Translations under genes and position numbers: made by a program
Assembly (NCBI RefSeq): GCF_900094835.1
Contig: NZ_FMAO01000010.1
Location: 1 to 64,000 of the forward strand
DNA from: Weissella bombi
Lineage (GTDB): Bacteria; Bacillota; Bacilli; Lactobacillales; Lactobacillaceae
Direction: 5' to 3'
DNA length: 64,000 bases
Shown here: positions 7,536 through 18,900 of the stretch, in pieces
Position numbering within the stretch: the first letter of the stretch is position 1
How the letters are laid out: each line of letters begins with the position of its first letter
Notes under the pieces: model-generated
Database searches by the model: none
The model's input: only the letters and a program-made list of their open reading frames with translations
What the model was told of the DNA's origin: nothing

Positions 7536-9002
7536 TTAACCTTTAAAGACCCATTCGTTACCATCTTTAGCTAATAATTCATCAGATGCAGCTGGTCCCA
7601 TTGAACCTGAAACATAATTAGGGAATTGTTCTTTCTTTGCATCCCAAGCAGCTTGGATAGCATCAACGAAACGCCATGCAGTACCAACACCATTCCAGTC
7701 AGCAAAGTTTGAACCATCACCGTTCATGGCATCATGGATCATACGCTCATATGGTTCTGGTGTAACAGCTTTGTCTTCATCAGACACTTGCCATGCCAAA
7801 TCAATAGTACGTGTGTCAAAGGCAGACTTAATATCCTTAGCGTTAATCTTAAACTCAATACCACCCTTAGGATCAATCAAAATTGATAATACAGGGTTAG
7901 CTAGTGAAACATCCCCACCGAAAATATTCAAGCCCTTCTTGAAGACAATATCAACTCGAGTTGACTTAGCAGCTAAACGCTTTCCAGAACGAATGTAGAA
8001 TGGTACGCCTTCCCAACGTGGCATATCAAATTGAAGCTTACCAGCAACAAATGTGTTGTTTTGAGAATCAGCAGGTACATCCATTTCGTCCAAGTACTTC
8101 TTTTGTGAACCATCGGCTGATTCACCGTATTGTCCACGAACAAAGTTTTCAGCAACTTCTTCAGGTGAATTGTAAATCTTCAAAGAATCGAAAGCGGCGT
8201 TCTTAGCAGCACGAATTTCCTTGTCATTAAATGAAGCTGGCTTTTCCATTGCTAACCAACCAATAACTTGCATGGTGTGATTTTGAATCATATCACGCAA
8301 AGCACCAGCCGTATCATAATAACCAGCACGTTCTTCAACACCCAACACTTCTGACAAAGTTACTTGAATGTTTTCAATGTAATCCTTGTTCCAAGTGGCA
8401 TCAAACAATGGGTTACCAAAACGAATAGCGGCAATATTTTGAACCATTTCCTTACCTAGGTAGTGGTCAATACGATAGATTTGATCTTCATCAAAAGCTT
8501 CTGACAATTCGTTTTGCAACTTTTCAGCAGTTTCATATGATGAACCAAATGGCTTTTCAATCATCAAACGGTTAAATTCACCATTTTCAGTAATCAAACC
8601 TTCTGACTTCAAGTACTGTGCAACAGTACCGAAGAAACGAGGTGCGACAGACATATAGAAAATACGGTTTCCCTTCAAACCATATTGTTCATCTAATTTA
8701 TTATTCAAAGCAAGCATATTAGCATAACCAGCTTGGTCAGTAATATCTTGTTGAATGTAATAAAAGTGTGAAATAAATGTCTCAGCGTTGTCCTTATCCT
8801 CAGTAAAGTCAGCAATTGACGTACGGACAAGGTCACGGAATTCGTCAGTTGTCATATCTTGACGAGCAGTTCCAATAATTGCAAAATGCTCTTGCAAAAA
8901 TCCCTTCTTAAAAAGGTTGTAAGTAGATGGGTATAGCTTACGCTTAGCTAAATCTCCAGTTCCACCAAAAAACGTCAACAATGTTGTAATTTCTTCAGGC
9001 AC
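7536..9002 (-). CDS. zwf: Glucose-6-phosphate 1-dehydrogenase
   Basis: The protein has 488 residues, very close to the Leuconostoc enzyme. The coenzyme loop FFGGTGDLAKRKLYPS is near the N-terminus, and the substrate and catalytic motif RIDHYLGKEMVQN is in the middle. It oxidises glucose 6-phosphate to 6-phosphogluconolactone, the entry to the phosphoketolase route, together with gnd at 22.7 kb. The GTG at 9002 is chosen: AAAGGAG lies eight bases upstream, while the ATG at 9068 falls at the predicted transcription start. Confidence 0.96.
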   Translation of the reverse strand: MPEEITTLLTFFGGTGDLAKRKLYPSTYNLFKKGFLQEHFAIIGTARQDMTTDEFRDLVRTSIADFTEDKDNAETFISHFYYIQQDITDQAGYANMLALNNKLDEQYGLKGNRIFYMSVAPRFFGTVAQYLKSEGLITENGEFNRLMIEKPFGSSYETAEKLQNELSEAFDEDQIYRIDHYLGKEMVQNIAAIRFGNPLFDATWNKDYIENIQVTLSEVLGVEERAGYYDTAGALRDMIQNHTMQVIGWLAMEKPASFNDKEIRAAKNAAFDSLKIYNSPEEVAENFVRGQYGESADGSQKKYLDEMDVPADSQNNTFVAGKLQFDMPRWEGVPFYIRSGKRLAAKSTRVDIVFKKGLNIFGGDVSLANPVLSILIDPKGGIEFKINAKDIKSAFDTRTIDLAWQVSDEDKAVTPEPYERMIHDAMNGDGSNFADWNGVGTAWRFVDAIQAAWDAKKEQFPNYVSGSMGPAASDELLAKDGNEWVFKG

Positions 9003-9074
9003 GATGGATGCTCCTTTACTAGTTAATGCAATAAAATAATCATTTAATAAGTTCGTTACTATATTCACTACACA

Positions 9075-9090
9075 ATTATAAACGTTTTCG
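9075..9090 (-). promoter_or_regulatory. zwf -10 box overlapped by a cre-like palindrome
   Basis: TATAAT (9075-9080, minus strand) with a poor -35 box. The palindrome TATAAACGTTTTCG (9077-9090) matches the CcpA consensus TGWAANCGNTNNCA at 12 of 14 positions. A second, weaker site, GCTAAACGCTTACT, lies at 9111-9124 (11 of 14). Confidence 0.4.
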
Positions 9091-9126
9091 CATATTTTTT
9101 CTATCGAAATGCTAAACGCTTACTTT

Positions 9127-10641
9127 TTAACCTTCACCAAAATATTGTGTCGCTTTAATGGCTGCTTGCCATCCGTGATGTAATTGCTTTCGTTTCTCTT
9201 CAGGCAACTCAGGTTCAAAGTGACGTCCTGCTTGTATATACTGCTCCAAATCAGATAAATCACGCCAATAACCAACAGCTAAACCAGCTAAAAATGCTGC
9301 GCCCATTGGTGTCGCATCTTCGTCTAATGAACGTTCAATAGCGACGTGCGCAATATCAGCTTGGAATTGCATCAAGTATGGATTACGAGATACTGACCCA
9401 TCCGCCTTCATTGTCGCCAATGCATAGCCCGAATCCTTTTTCATAACGTCTAAAATATCTGCCGTTTGGTAAGCAATTGATTGTAACGTTGCTTTAACAA
9501 AATCAGCTTTATTAGTTCCTCTAGTCATACCAAATACTGTTCCCTGTACGTGCGGATCCCAGTATGGTGCACCTAACCCATTAAAAGCTGGTACAACATA
9601 AACTTCATTATGATTTTTTGAATCTTCAGCTAGCATCCAAGCGTCTAGTTGCGTATCAATCATGTCTAATCGTTCATGTAACCACTGAATAGCAGTTCCT
9701 GCTGAAAAAATAGATCCTTCTAGAGCGTAAACTGGTTGGTCTTCAACTTGATAGGCAATCGTCGTTACCAAACGATTATTTGAAACTACCGGTTGATCAC
9801 CGGTATTCATAATCATAAAGGCACCAGCACCATAAGTATTTTTGACCATTCCTTTTTCAAAAGCTAACTGTCCAACCATTGAAGCATTTTGATCACCAAT
9901 TACACTAGCAATCGGTACACGACCACCAAAGAATGTCATTGGACTAGTATGCCCGATGACTTCACTACTTTTATGTACTTTTGGCAACATCGTTGCTGGA
10001 ATATTGAACAACGCCAACAACTCTTCATCCCATTCTTGTGTATGAATGTTGTACAACATTGTTCGAGCTGCATTAGTTGCATCAGTCGCATGAACGGCAC
10101 CATCGGTCAATTGCCAAGTTAGCCAAGTATCAACCGTACCAAATAACAAATCACCACGTTCTGCAGCTGCCTGTGAATCTGGTACATTGTCTAAAATCCA
10201 ACGAATTTTAGTAGCCGAAAAGTAGGCACTAATTGGCAAACCCGTTTTTTGACGGATTAATTCAGTTTTATCAGCATCATCGGCAATTTCTTGTGCAATT
10301 TCTTGTGATTGCGTTGAAGACCAACTCACTGCATTATAAATTGGTTGACCAGTGTGTCGGTCCCAAATAATTGTCGTCTCACGTTGATTAGCAATACCTA
10401 GTGCTTTAATTTCATCACCACGAATCCCTGCATTAATTAAAGCATCTGCAATAGCTGTTTGTGTTGCATGCCAGATATCTAGTGGTTGTTGTTCCAACCA
10501 ACCAGGCTGTGGCGTTATTAATGTCATTGGTACTGATGCAGATGTTACACGGCGTGCATTATGATTAAACACAATTGCTCGCGTACCTGTCGTCCCTTGA
10601 TCAATTGCTAAGATATATTCTGGTCTCTTAATCGCCATCAT
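9127..10641 (-). CDS. glpK: Glycerol kinase
   Basis: A 504-residue FGGY kinase of normal length. The ATP loop DQGTTGTRAIVF is at the N-terminus, the glycerol-binding region includes RETTIIWDRHTGQPIYNAV, and the C-terminal signature region is present. It phosphorylates glycerol to sn-glycerol 3-phosphate. No glpF or glpO follows, so it stands alone here between its own promoter and zwf. Two ATG codons stand in tandem at 10641 and 10638, and either could be used. Confidence 0.95.
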   Translation of the reverse strand: MMAIKRPEYILAIDQGTTGTRAIVFNHNARRVTSASVPMTLITPQPGWLEQQPLDIWHATQTAIADALINAGIRGDEIKALGIANQRETTIIWDRHTGQPIYNAVSWSSTQSQEIAQEIADDADKTELIRQKTGLPISAYFSATKIRWILDNVPDSQAAAERGDLLFGTVDTWLTWQLTDGAVHATDATNAARTMLYNIHTQEWDEELLALFNIPATMLPKVHKSSEVIGHTSPMTFFGGRVPIASVIGDQNASMVGQLAFEKGMVKNTYGAGAFMIMNTGDQPVVSNNRLVTTIAYQVEDQPVYALEGSIFSAGTAIQWLHERLDMIDTQLDAWMLAEDSKNHNEVYVVPAFNGLGAPYWDPHVQGTVFGMTRGTNKADFVKATLQSIAYQTADILDVMKKDSGYALATMKADGSVSRNPYLMQFQADIAHVAIERSLDEDATPMGAAFLAGLAVGYWRDLSDLEQYIQAGRHFEPELPEEKRKQLHHGWQAAIKATQYFGEG

Positions 10642-10686
10642 TCATTCCCCAATAATTCTATATAAATTTGAAACTTATCTTTTTTA

Positions 10687-10715
10687 AGTATACCAACTCT
10701 GGTGATTTATGCTAA
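10687..10715 (-). promoter_or_regulatory. Promoter of glpK
   Basis: On the minus strand TTAGCA (10710-10715), 17-bp spacer, TATACT (10687-10692). Confidence 0.55.
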
Positions 10716-10761
10716 ACTTTTCTCGATAATAAAAACGGACAAGCACATTTTAAATGTGTTC

Positions 10762-10795
10762 GATGTCATATATTAATATATTTTTACGTGACATC
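10762..10795 (+). promoter_or_regulatory. Inverted repeat before the MFS pump, possible operator
   Basis: GATGTCA (10762-10768) and TGACATC (10789-10795) flank 20 bases of AT-rich sequence that could contain the -10 box. No regulator gene is adjacent. Confidence 0.3.
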
Positions 10796-10838
10796 AAATA
10801 TTAGTTTTTCTAAAACTACACTCATCCATGGAGGATTT

Positions 10839-12038
10839 ATGATAAGTCAGTCGTCACAAGACGGCGACGTGCGTAAACCGCAGCACGTCGAAATTAATGC
10901 TATTGTTCTATACATTACAACCTTTTTTCAATCAACTGGTGCCTCGCTAATTTGGCCCATCACAACTTTATATATGCATAATGTTTTACATCAAAGTATG
11001 ACAGTTGCAGGAATCGTTGTTATGGGGCTTTCAGTTACCATGATGATTGGTAATTGGTTAGGTGGTAAACTTTTTGACCACTGGAACCCTTTCAAGGCTC
11101 TCGTCATTTCAGTCGGATTAGCCTTATTAACGCTGCTATCCTTAACTTTTTGGAATAGTTGGCCAGTATTTGCTATTTTCATGTTAATATCTGGTTTTGC
11201 TGATGGGTTAATCTACACATTACTAAATTCCTATGCAACCACAATTCAAACCATCGACACCCGTAAAGTATTCAACTTACAATACCTATTTATGAATGTT
11301 GGTGTTGTTGCTGGAACAGCAGTTGTCGGGTTCCTGTTTGATTATGGTGTTGAATTAGTATTTGGCGGTGCCGCTGTTATGTACGGTGTCTTCTTTGTCT
11401 TAGTGCTTAAATTCTTTAACGTTAAAGGGCTTGCCAAACAAAGCGCTCGTGCTGCCGAAAAAGCTGCTAAAAGTACATTTAAAACACCCGTTGTTATATA
11501 TGCCATCTTAGGACTAGCGTTTTCTTTTTATATGTCTTATATCCTATGGGAAACCGTCATTGCAACGCACATGACTGATTTAGGTATGACTGCCAAAGAT
11601 TATTCATTCTTATGGACACTGAATGGTGTCATAATCATTTTTGGACAAGGCCTACTTGACCGTTTCATTGAACGTCTTCCAGTTCGCTGGACTGTTTTAG
11701 GCGGATCAACATTATTCGCGCTTTCATTTTTAATCCTAATTCAAGCAACCACGTACCCCATGTTTGTCTTTAGTTTCGTAATTTTGACAATTGGTGAAAT
11801 TCTATCTAGTCCCCAAATTCCGGCTTGGATTGATGATTTAAGTGATCCAAATGCTAAAGGACATGCGCAAGGTTTGCTAACGATGTTTGTTTCATTAGGA
11901 CGCGCAATCGGACCCCTTTACGGTGGATTACTAATTGATAGCGGTTCTTATAAATTGCTATTTACCTCAGTATTTGCGATTATGTTTTTCTTTGTCCTAC
12001 TAACGGGGCTCTTAAGCAAACGCCATGTTAGAAATTAA
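10839..12038 (+). CDS. MFS transporter, drug-efflux (DHA1) type
   Basis: The protein has 399 residues with about twelve hydrophobic helices, a charged central loop (about residues 195-215) and the loop-2/3 signature area NWLGGKLFDHWNPFK. It is a proton-driven single-component carrier of the inner membrane. The type resembles MdtG-like pumps of lactic acid bacteria, but the substrate is unknown. The ATG at 10839 is chosen for GGAGG four bases upstream. It stands alone on the plus strand between glpK and rexA. Confidence 0.85.
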   Translation: MISQSSQDGDVRKPQHVEINAIVLYITTFFQSTGASLIWPITTLYMHNVLHQSMTVAGIVVMGLSVTMMIGNWLGGKLFDHWNPFKALVISVGLALLTLLSLTFWNSWPVFAIFMLISGFADGLIYTLLNSYATTIQTIDTRKVFNLQYLFMNVGVVAGTAVVGFLFDYGVELVFGGAAVMYGVFFVLVLKFFNVKGLAKQSARAAEKAAKSTFKTPVVIYAILGLAFSFYMSYILWETVIATHMTDLGMTAKDYSFLWTLNGVIIIFGQGLLDRFIERLPVRWTVLGGSTLFALSFLILIQATTYPMFVFSFVILTIGEILSSPQIPAWIDDLSDPNAKGHAQGLLTMFVSLGRAIGPLYGGLLIDSGSYKLLFTSVFAIMFFFVLLTGLLSKRHVRN

Positions 12039-12051
12039 ATAAACATAAAAT

Positions 12052-12098
12052 AAGGACGCCAATCCAACCATTTTCAAAATGGTTGGATTGGCGTCCTT
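12052..12098. terminator. Bidirectional terminator between convergent genes
   Basis: Two perfect 23-base inverted arms with almost no loop. On the minus strand the stem is followed by TTATTTTA. It ends both the MFS gene and rexA. Confidence 0.85.
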
Positions 12099-12121
12099 AG
12101 ATATATACTTAAAAATTTTTA

Positions 12122-15100
12122 TCAATCAATTAACTCGATTAACATCTCAGGATGCAATGCATAAATAAACTTTCTAGTTACAGGCATGCCCATTGCAATC
12201 AAAGCTTGCGCATAAATATTTAATTGTCCTGAATAGCGTTTCTTCAATACTGTCGTAGCTTGATTTGGTCCAACATGGTCAGTTTTATAATCAAACAACC
12301 ACACCTCATCCCCGACTTGGAAATAACCGTCGATAATTCCGTGCACTAAGACTTTATCATTACCATCAAAGTTTTGATATAAACGATTTGCATCAAGTAA
12401 CAATGAAAATGGTACTTCTCGTTTCAATGACTGTTCATGCTGTATCATCTGTGTACCTAGCATAGATTCTGTAAAGAAGCGATAGATTTTTTGCACGTCA
12501 ATTAGCGGTGCAACCTTTTCGTCAATCATTTTATCAGCCGTCAATTGTTCTATTAATGCCGTGATATCTGCGATTTGTGGTACGCCTTGACTTAAATCAA
12601 TACGTTGCATAATTAAGTGCGTTGCTGTTCCTACTGCCGCTGGTGATACTTTTGGTGTACTTGTCTGCATAAATTCTGGTTCAGGAAGCGTATCATCCGT
12701 TGCACGTAATCCAGCTAATTCATCAGTCGCTAGACGTTGGTCCACTGGCTGCCGACCTTGTTCAAGATCGGGATCTTCAAATAAACGTTTAATTTCAGAA
12801 ACTGACTGATATGATGTAGCTCGCGTCGCACTTTCATATGGATAATTAAACGTCAAAATCTGTTGCCAATCTTGTGACACATCAGTTGTGGTAGCTACCG
12901 GTATCGGTTCATCTACAGTACCCGCAATAGGTTGATAGTTAGCCATTGCCGCCATCAAATCTTTTGTGTTAGTGGCCGCTACATTAAATTCAAAATCATG
13001 CTTTGGTGTCTTAATCCGCATATCATCAAATTGCATAACATCATCCGTATCGTACGAAGTCAATGCCATAAATTTTGTTGGTGCTTGCGGGTGACGGGCT
13101 AACGTCATCCCCATCAAATCCATAAATGATTTACCAGCCAGACGCACCGTTTCTGGCAACATCCAATCAGTTACCCCCGCGCTCTGTTGCCAAACGGACC
13201 ATAAACTTTTTACACTGTCATACGCACCTACAATAAATAATTGCTGTTCGGCACGCGTTAATGCCACATAAAGCACACGTAATGCTTCAGCATAAGCATT
13301 TTGCCGCTTTACTTGTGCAATATATTCATGCTGTGGTGTTACTAAATTCAAATGATGAGCAATATCAATATAATTCAAGCCACCACCTGCCTGGGCATCC
13401 AGCAAAATGCTACCTTGCGTTTCACGTGGGCTAATCATAGTTCTTGTTGCATTTAACAAGAAAACTACAGGAAATTCCAACCCCTTAGAATGATGAATGG
13501 TCATTAACGACACAGTATCTTGTGCCACGTTCGCATCAGCCTCACCTAAATCTTTCGATTGGCTTTGCAACTGCGTCACATAATTAATAAATTGATACAA
13601 ACCAACAAAACTACTCTTTTGGTATGCTGCTGCACGTTCATAAAGTGCGTGCAAATTTGCTTGGCGTTGCGCCCCAGAAGGCAAACCACCAACATAATCT
13701 AGCCAGCCGGTTTTGTTATAAATTGCCCATAATAACGACACAATCTGATTTTGGATTGCTAAATCACGGAATTCTTCTAAGTCCTGTAAAAATCGCTGCA
13801 CTTGTTGCTGCGTATGCGTCAATACTGCTATATCTATTTCCGAAGATGCAGCAGCTAAATCAAGTTGCGCCGTTCGTTTAACAGCGGTATAAAAATCTTC
13901 GTCCGTTGCTTGTAAACGAATTAATGCCAGCCCATTTTCAGTAATATCATACAAAGGTGACCGCAACACAGCGGCTAATGGAATATCCTGATGCGGATTA
14001 TCAATAACTTTCAACAAACTCATCATGACTGAAATTTCAGTCGTTTGGAAATAATTTTCCGTTCCATCAATGACAATTGGGATGTTCATTTCACGAAAGA
14101 CATCCAATACTTCTAAATTCTGGCCTTTTGTAGGTACCAAAATAGTAATGTCGCTATATTTAATAGGACGTGACTCACCTGCTTCTCGATCAAAAATGGT
14201 AAATCCAGACTGCATCAATTCTTGTATTTTCAATGCCGTCATCCGAATTTGACCAGTTGCTTTCGTATAGCTGTCTGTCGCAGTTAATGCATCTTCATCT
14301 GATGCTTCCTCTGATGAATCAGCACCATCGTCATTCAAATAAATCAATAAATCTGCCTTTTTGACCAAATCATCTGGATAATAATCAGCACCAGCAACTA
14401 ATTCCGCCTCACCTGTATAATCAACATCCCCTAAAGACTGACTCATTGACTGCGCAAAAACGTAATTAATAAAATTCGTCACATTCGGTAATGAACGGAA
14501 ATTTTCTTGTAGCGTAATGACTGTACTATCTTCACTTTGCGGATACGTCAATAATTTATGCGCAAACAATGTGGGGTCAGCCTGACGGAACTTATAAATC
14601 GATTGTTTAATATCACCAACTTGAAATAAGTTGTCATTTGAAGTCATTTCATGCAAGATTGCTTCTTGTAGCTGATTCGTATCTTGATACTCATCCACCA
14701 TAATTTCAGTATATTGTGCTTGCAACTCTTGCTTAACTTTATCCTGATTAACAATCTGTAGAGCAAAGTGCTCCAAGTCATTAAAGTCCAAAACTTTCCG
14801 TGATAATTTCTCATTCAAAAAGGCTGAACCAAAATCTTTAGTTAATTGCACAAGTTGTTGCATCACTGTCTTAGCACCTGAAATAGCAAAGCGTAGTCCT
14901 GCCTGATCTAATGCAAAATACTGTGCTTGGAGCTTATCAAATCGCTTTTTCAAAGCATCGCGTTCACCTTTAACCTGTTCCCAAGCAGCTTTTAACTCAG
15001 GATCATGTTTTTTGGTAAACATCTTACCTTTGCCCTTATCATCTTTACCCCAACCCATAAACTCAGCATGTTGCATTGATTGATGCAAAGTATTCCAATC

Positions 15101-15916
15101 GCTAGTCTCATTGTTGAAAATTTGCAATAAACTTTGGTAAGTAGTTTCGTCATCTTGAATATTCACTAAGCGATTAATAGCTGGATCTGCATCCATAGTA
15201 TCCGGTGCTTGTTGCACTAACTGATGTGCTTTATCATAAATGTCTTGTAGTTCATTTAGAATAACTGGACGTAAATCATGTTGATAAAAATCACTTTCTG
15301 TAAAATCTGCCGTCCCAATATCATACAAATCTGCTAGATGGTCCATCCATTCATTGGTATCTGGACGTGCCGTGGCAAAGTTGTACAAAGAAAATACCGC
15401 ATCCTGTAAACTTTGGTCATCAGTCGTGCTACTTGTAAACTGTGTCGCAAACGTCGCAAAATTTTCTTCAGTATCATTTGCATAGCGTTCTTCTAATAAC
15501 GTGCTATATACTTCCAACATCACTAACGTTCGCTCAGCGTCATCCATCAAACGGAATTGCGGATCTAAATCAATCGTGTAATGATACTGTTCAATTAAGC
15601 GTAGTGCAAATGCGTGCAATGTCGAAATATTGGCAACATTTAGTAAACGCAATTGTTTTAAAAGATGTTGGCGATTTTGTCCATCATCATTAGCCAATGC
15701 TTTACGAATTTCGTTTTCCAAACGTTCTTTCATTTCCGCTGCTGCAGCTTCGGTAAACGTTACAATCAAAAATTCATTAACATTTTCGCCAGCTAATAAA
15801 CGACGCAAGACGCGTTCAACTAAAACACGCGTTTTTCCTGAACCAGCAGAAGCTGAAACCAAAACATTGCGCCCTTTAGTAGTAATAGCGGCGGTCTGTG
15901 AATCTGTAAAATTCAT
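12122..15916 (-). CDS. rexA: ATP-dependent helicase/nuclease subunit A (RexA/AddA)
   Basis: The protein has 1264 residues. UvrD-type helicase motifs are complete: Walker A SASAGSGKTRVLVERV near residue 20, IMVDEYQDTNQLQ for motif II, and YVALTRAEQQLF for motif VI. The C-terminal RecB-type nuclease has LFDYKTDHVG near residue 1215. With RexB it processes double-strand breaks up to Chi. The start overlaps the rexB stop (ATGA), so the two subunits are translationally coupled. The whole protein contains no cysteine. Confidence 0.97.
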   Translation of the reverse strand: MNFTDSQTAAITTKGRNVLVSASAGSGKTRVLVERVLRRLLAGENVNEFLIVTFTEAAAAEMKERLENEIRKALANDDGQNRQHLLKQLRLLNVANISTLHAFALRLIEQYHYTIDLDPQFRLMDDAERTLVMLEVYSTLLEERYANDTEENFATFATQFTSSTTDDQSLQDAVFSLYNFATARPDTNEWMDHLADLYDIGTADFTESDFYQHDLRPVILNELQDIYDKAHQLVQQAPDTMDADPAINRLVNIQDDETTYQSLLQIFNNETSDWNTLHQSMQHAEFMGWGKDDKGKGKMFTKKHDPELKAAWEQVKGERDALKKRFDKLQAQYFALDQAGLRFAISGAKTVMQQLVQLTKDFGSAFLNEKLSRKVLDFNDLEHFALQIVNQDKVKQELQAQYTEIMVDEYQDTNQLQEAILHEMTSNDNLFQVGDIKQSIYKFRQADPTLFAHKLLTYPQSEDSTVITLQENFRSLPNVTNFINYVFAQSMSQSLGDVDYTGEAELVAGADYYPDDLVKKADLLIYLNDDGADSSEEASDEDALTATDSYTKATGQIRMTALKIQELMQSGFTIFDREAGESRPIKYSDITILVPTKGQNLEVLDVFREMNIPIVIDGTENYFQTTEISVMMSLLKVIDNPHQDIPLAAVLRSPLYDITENGLALIRLQATDEDFYTAVKRTAQLDLAAASSEIDIAVLTHTQQQVQRFLQDLEEFRDLAIQNQIVSLLWAIYNKTGWLDYVGGLPSGAQRQANLHALYERAAAYQKSSFVGLYQFINYVTQLQSQSKDLGEADANVAQDTVSLMTIHHSKGLEFPVVFLLNATRTMISPRETQGSILLDAQAGGGLNYIDIAHHLNLVTPQHEYIAQVKRQNAYAEALRVLYVALTRAEQQLFIVGAYDSVKSLWSVWQQSAGVTDWMLPETVRLAGKSFMDLMGMTLARHPQAPTKFMALTSYDTDDVMQFDDMRIKTPKHDFEFNVAATNTKDLMAAMANYQPIAGTVDEPIPVATTTDVSQDWQQILTFNYPYESATRATSYQSVSEIKRLFEDPDLEQGRQPVDQRLATDELAGLRATDDTLPEPEFMQTSTPKVSPAAVGTATHLIMQRIDLSQGVPQIADITALIEQLTADKMIDEKVAPLIDVQKIYRFFTESMLGTQMIQHEQSLKREVPFSLLLDANRLYQNFDGNDKVLVHGIIDGYFQVGDEVWLFDYKTDHVGPNQATTVLKKRYSGQLNIYAQALIAMGMPVTRKFIYALHPEMLIELID

Positions 15917-18900
15917 TGTTCTTCTCCTTCTGCTGATGTTTGGTTATATTGCGCAATAAATGTCTTCATTGCTGCTAATATTTCGTTATCTTTAGGTAAT
16001 CCACTGATATCGTTATATTTATTACCCATCATGGCATCAAACATCATGACAGGTGTATAAGGTGAATACATCAGACCTGTACTTGTTGGTCCATCTTTAA
16101 ACGGCCGTAATGGGAAAGTTCCCGCCAATATATTTTCTGCAATTTCTTTGATTTTAACCTCATTAAACGACAACAAAGTTTCTAAATCATCGTCTTCAAC
16201 GACATCACTCGCCGCTTTAAAAGAGCCGTCTTTTTTACGACTAATTGCATAAGGTGCGACAACTTCATCGGCACTTTCTAATCGCGTAATGTAATCTTCA
16301 TTATTTTTCAAAACACCACGATATTGTCCTTGGTCAATCATTAACTGTTCAGCTGCTTCCTGCATCTGTTCTAAAGTATCACCCGCAATATTCTTCATAT
16401 CAATCCACGGATTCTTTAATGACCAGAATAGTGCACCACCCATTTGACCGTCTGGCAACATCTGTTGATTCATCAAGATAGCCGTCCAATATGTCATTAA
16501 TTGTAATTCAAGTCCTACGTAAGCCTTTTTGTACTCAAACTTACGTGTACCAGATTTATAGTCAATAATCGTCAAAAAATTACCCGCTGGTGTGGTTACT
16601 AAATCATAACGGTCAATTTTTCCACGCACGGTGACTTTTCCAAATGGCATTTCATACGTAACTGGTTTCAATGAACTATGTGGCAAGCCAAATCCAGCTT
16701 CAACCCCTATTGTTTGTACACCACCACCATCAAGTTGGCCGCGGCGCATGCTCATAATTGTTTCATGAACTTGACTAGCTAATCGTTTCGTCAAGAATTG
16801 CATGCGATATGAACTACTGAAAATATCATACGTTGGATCATCACTTGCTAAAATCCCCTGCAAAATATCACGTTCCAATTGGCGTAGCTCGTTATCTGTT
16901 AATCCACCCAACGCTTTTTGTTGTGTAATCAATGCCTGGAATACTTGCTCTAACATCGCATGCATCAAGGTTCCCTTTTCAGCAGGCGTTAATTGTAATA
17001 CCTGGCGCTCTTGTAGTTTTAAGCCGTATTGTAAGAAAAATTCAAACGGATTACGTGAATAACTTTCCAGACGTGAAATAGAAACCTTCAATTCATCACC
17101 AAACAACTGTGAAATCAACGTAGGTTGCAATTTTTCTGGTTCGTTCACATAGTAAAGACCGCCTAATAATCGATGTAATTGATCAGGCGCAATTTTTTGT
17201 ATTTGTCGAGTCAAATCTTGCCAAGCCGGACTAAGATCAACCTTATCCTGTCGTTGTAACTTCGCTTGACGATTAACAATCACTAACTGTGCAATCGTGC
17301 TTGTTGGCGTTCCGACATACGGTATTAATTGATTACTATCTGGGTCTGGTAGCGCATTAAATTGAATAGCCGGCATTTGGAATTGTTTTTGAATTCTAGT
17401 GATGTATGTTGAAGGTTGTTGTCCACTATCCCCATCACTAGTAGCATACGTCCAAATTAAACGCTGATTGGCAACCATCATCGTCTTATACATTAACAGC
17501 GACTCTTGAGCCATTTGTTGCTCAGACGTTTCCTTCAAAAATACATGTTCTGGCAAAACAGCTTGCAAAGCATTACGATCACCATCGTGCAAAATGGCCT
17601 TTGTTCGTGTCACGGCAGGTAAATTATGATTAGTTGCACCAAAAACAATTACCGTTTCATAACCTGTTCGCTGCACAATACCACTTTCAGAAATACGCAC
17701 CTGATCCATTGTTGCAGGAATTCCTGCATACTTAGCCGTATCAAAAGCTGCTTTAAATATTTCTTGCATTTCTGCCAATGTCATCGACTGTTGATCAAAA
17801 ATCGCCACAAAGTCATCTAAAATACCAACAAATACCCGCCAAACTTGTTCAGGTTGCTGAGCTGCCCACAAATCACCATCTTCAATAGCGGTATCACGCC
17901 ACAAAATTAATTGCTTTTGAATACCGATTTGTGTCATAAATTCATACAACTTCAAAGCCATCTCACGTGCAGTCGTTGCTGTTTGTAAATCCTTTAAGAA
18001 AGGTGCAACAACTGTACTAATTTGGTCATGAATCAAGGCCAGTTGTGCGTCCTTGCTTGCCACACGTTCACGTGTGACTTCATCATCACTTACCATCGCT
18101 TGCCGATCATATTGCCAAGGATGAGGATTAGTCCATTGCCACCCTGCAATATTCTTAGCTAAAGCGTAATTTTCTGTTTCAGCTAATGCTTCACGATAAT
18201 CTGCTACCGACACCCCTTCAGGTATAAATAATTCCGTTTTCAAAAAGCTCATCACATCAGTAATCGTGTAAGCCGGTGCCAATCGTAATAACTTATCTAA
18301 AAAGGCGACTAAAGGATGTGCCGCCATTGGACGATCTAAATCCATGAACATGGGGATGTCATATCGTGCAAAAACGGCCGGCACAATATTCTCATATTGT
18401 CCTAAATCGCGCGTCATTAACAAGTAATCACGATAACGGTGCTTACCACTAGCAACTTCTTGTCGAATTTTACGCGCCATTTGTTCAACTTCTTGATAGC
18501 GTGTATGCAATTGCCAAATCTGCATATCTTCAGCATGATAAATTTGATGTGTAACACCAGTTTGTTCATATTGAATCCAAAAATCTTCAACTGAACGCAT
18601 ACTCTGACTAATCGTTCGTTGTGTTTCAATTGTCTTTGCCGTCACGGGCACATCATGTTCGACTGCAAAGTCTCGTAATTGTTGCCCTAATTTCTTAGGA
18701 CGATAAAACAAATCATTTTCAGCAATTGCTGCGTCTGTTAAACTTGCTGCGCCATCGTCAGTAGGTAATGCTAAGACAACACCTGCACTGTAATTGATCA
18801 AGGCCTCTACCAAACCTTGCTCAACAGATGTCATCTGTGAATAATCATTAATTAAAAAATAATGATGCGAAATATCAGTTTTATCAGTCGCCAAATAAAC

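Noticed and set aside
9003-9068. Upstream ATG start for zwf at 9068
   Set aside because: It coincides with the predicted transcription start after TATAAT at 9075-9080 and lacks an RBS. The GTG at 9002 has AAAGGAG and gives the family N-terminus.
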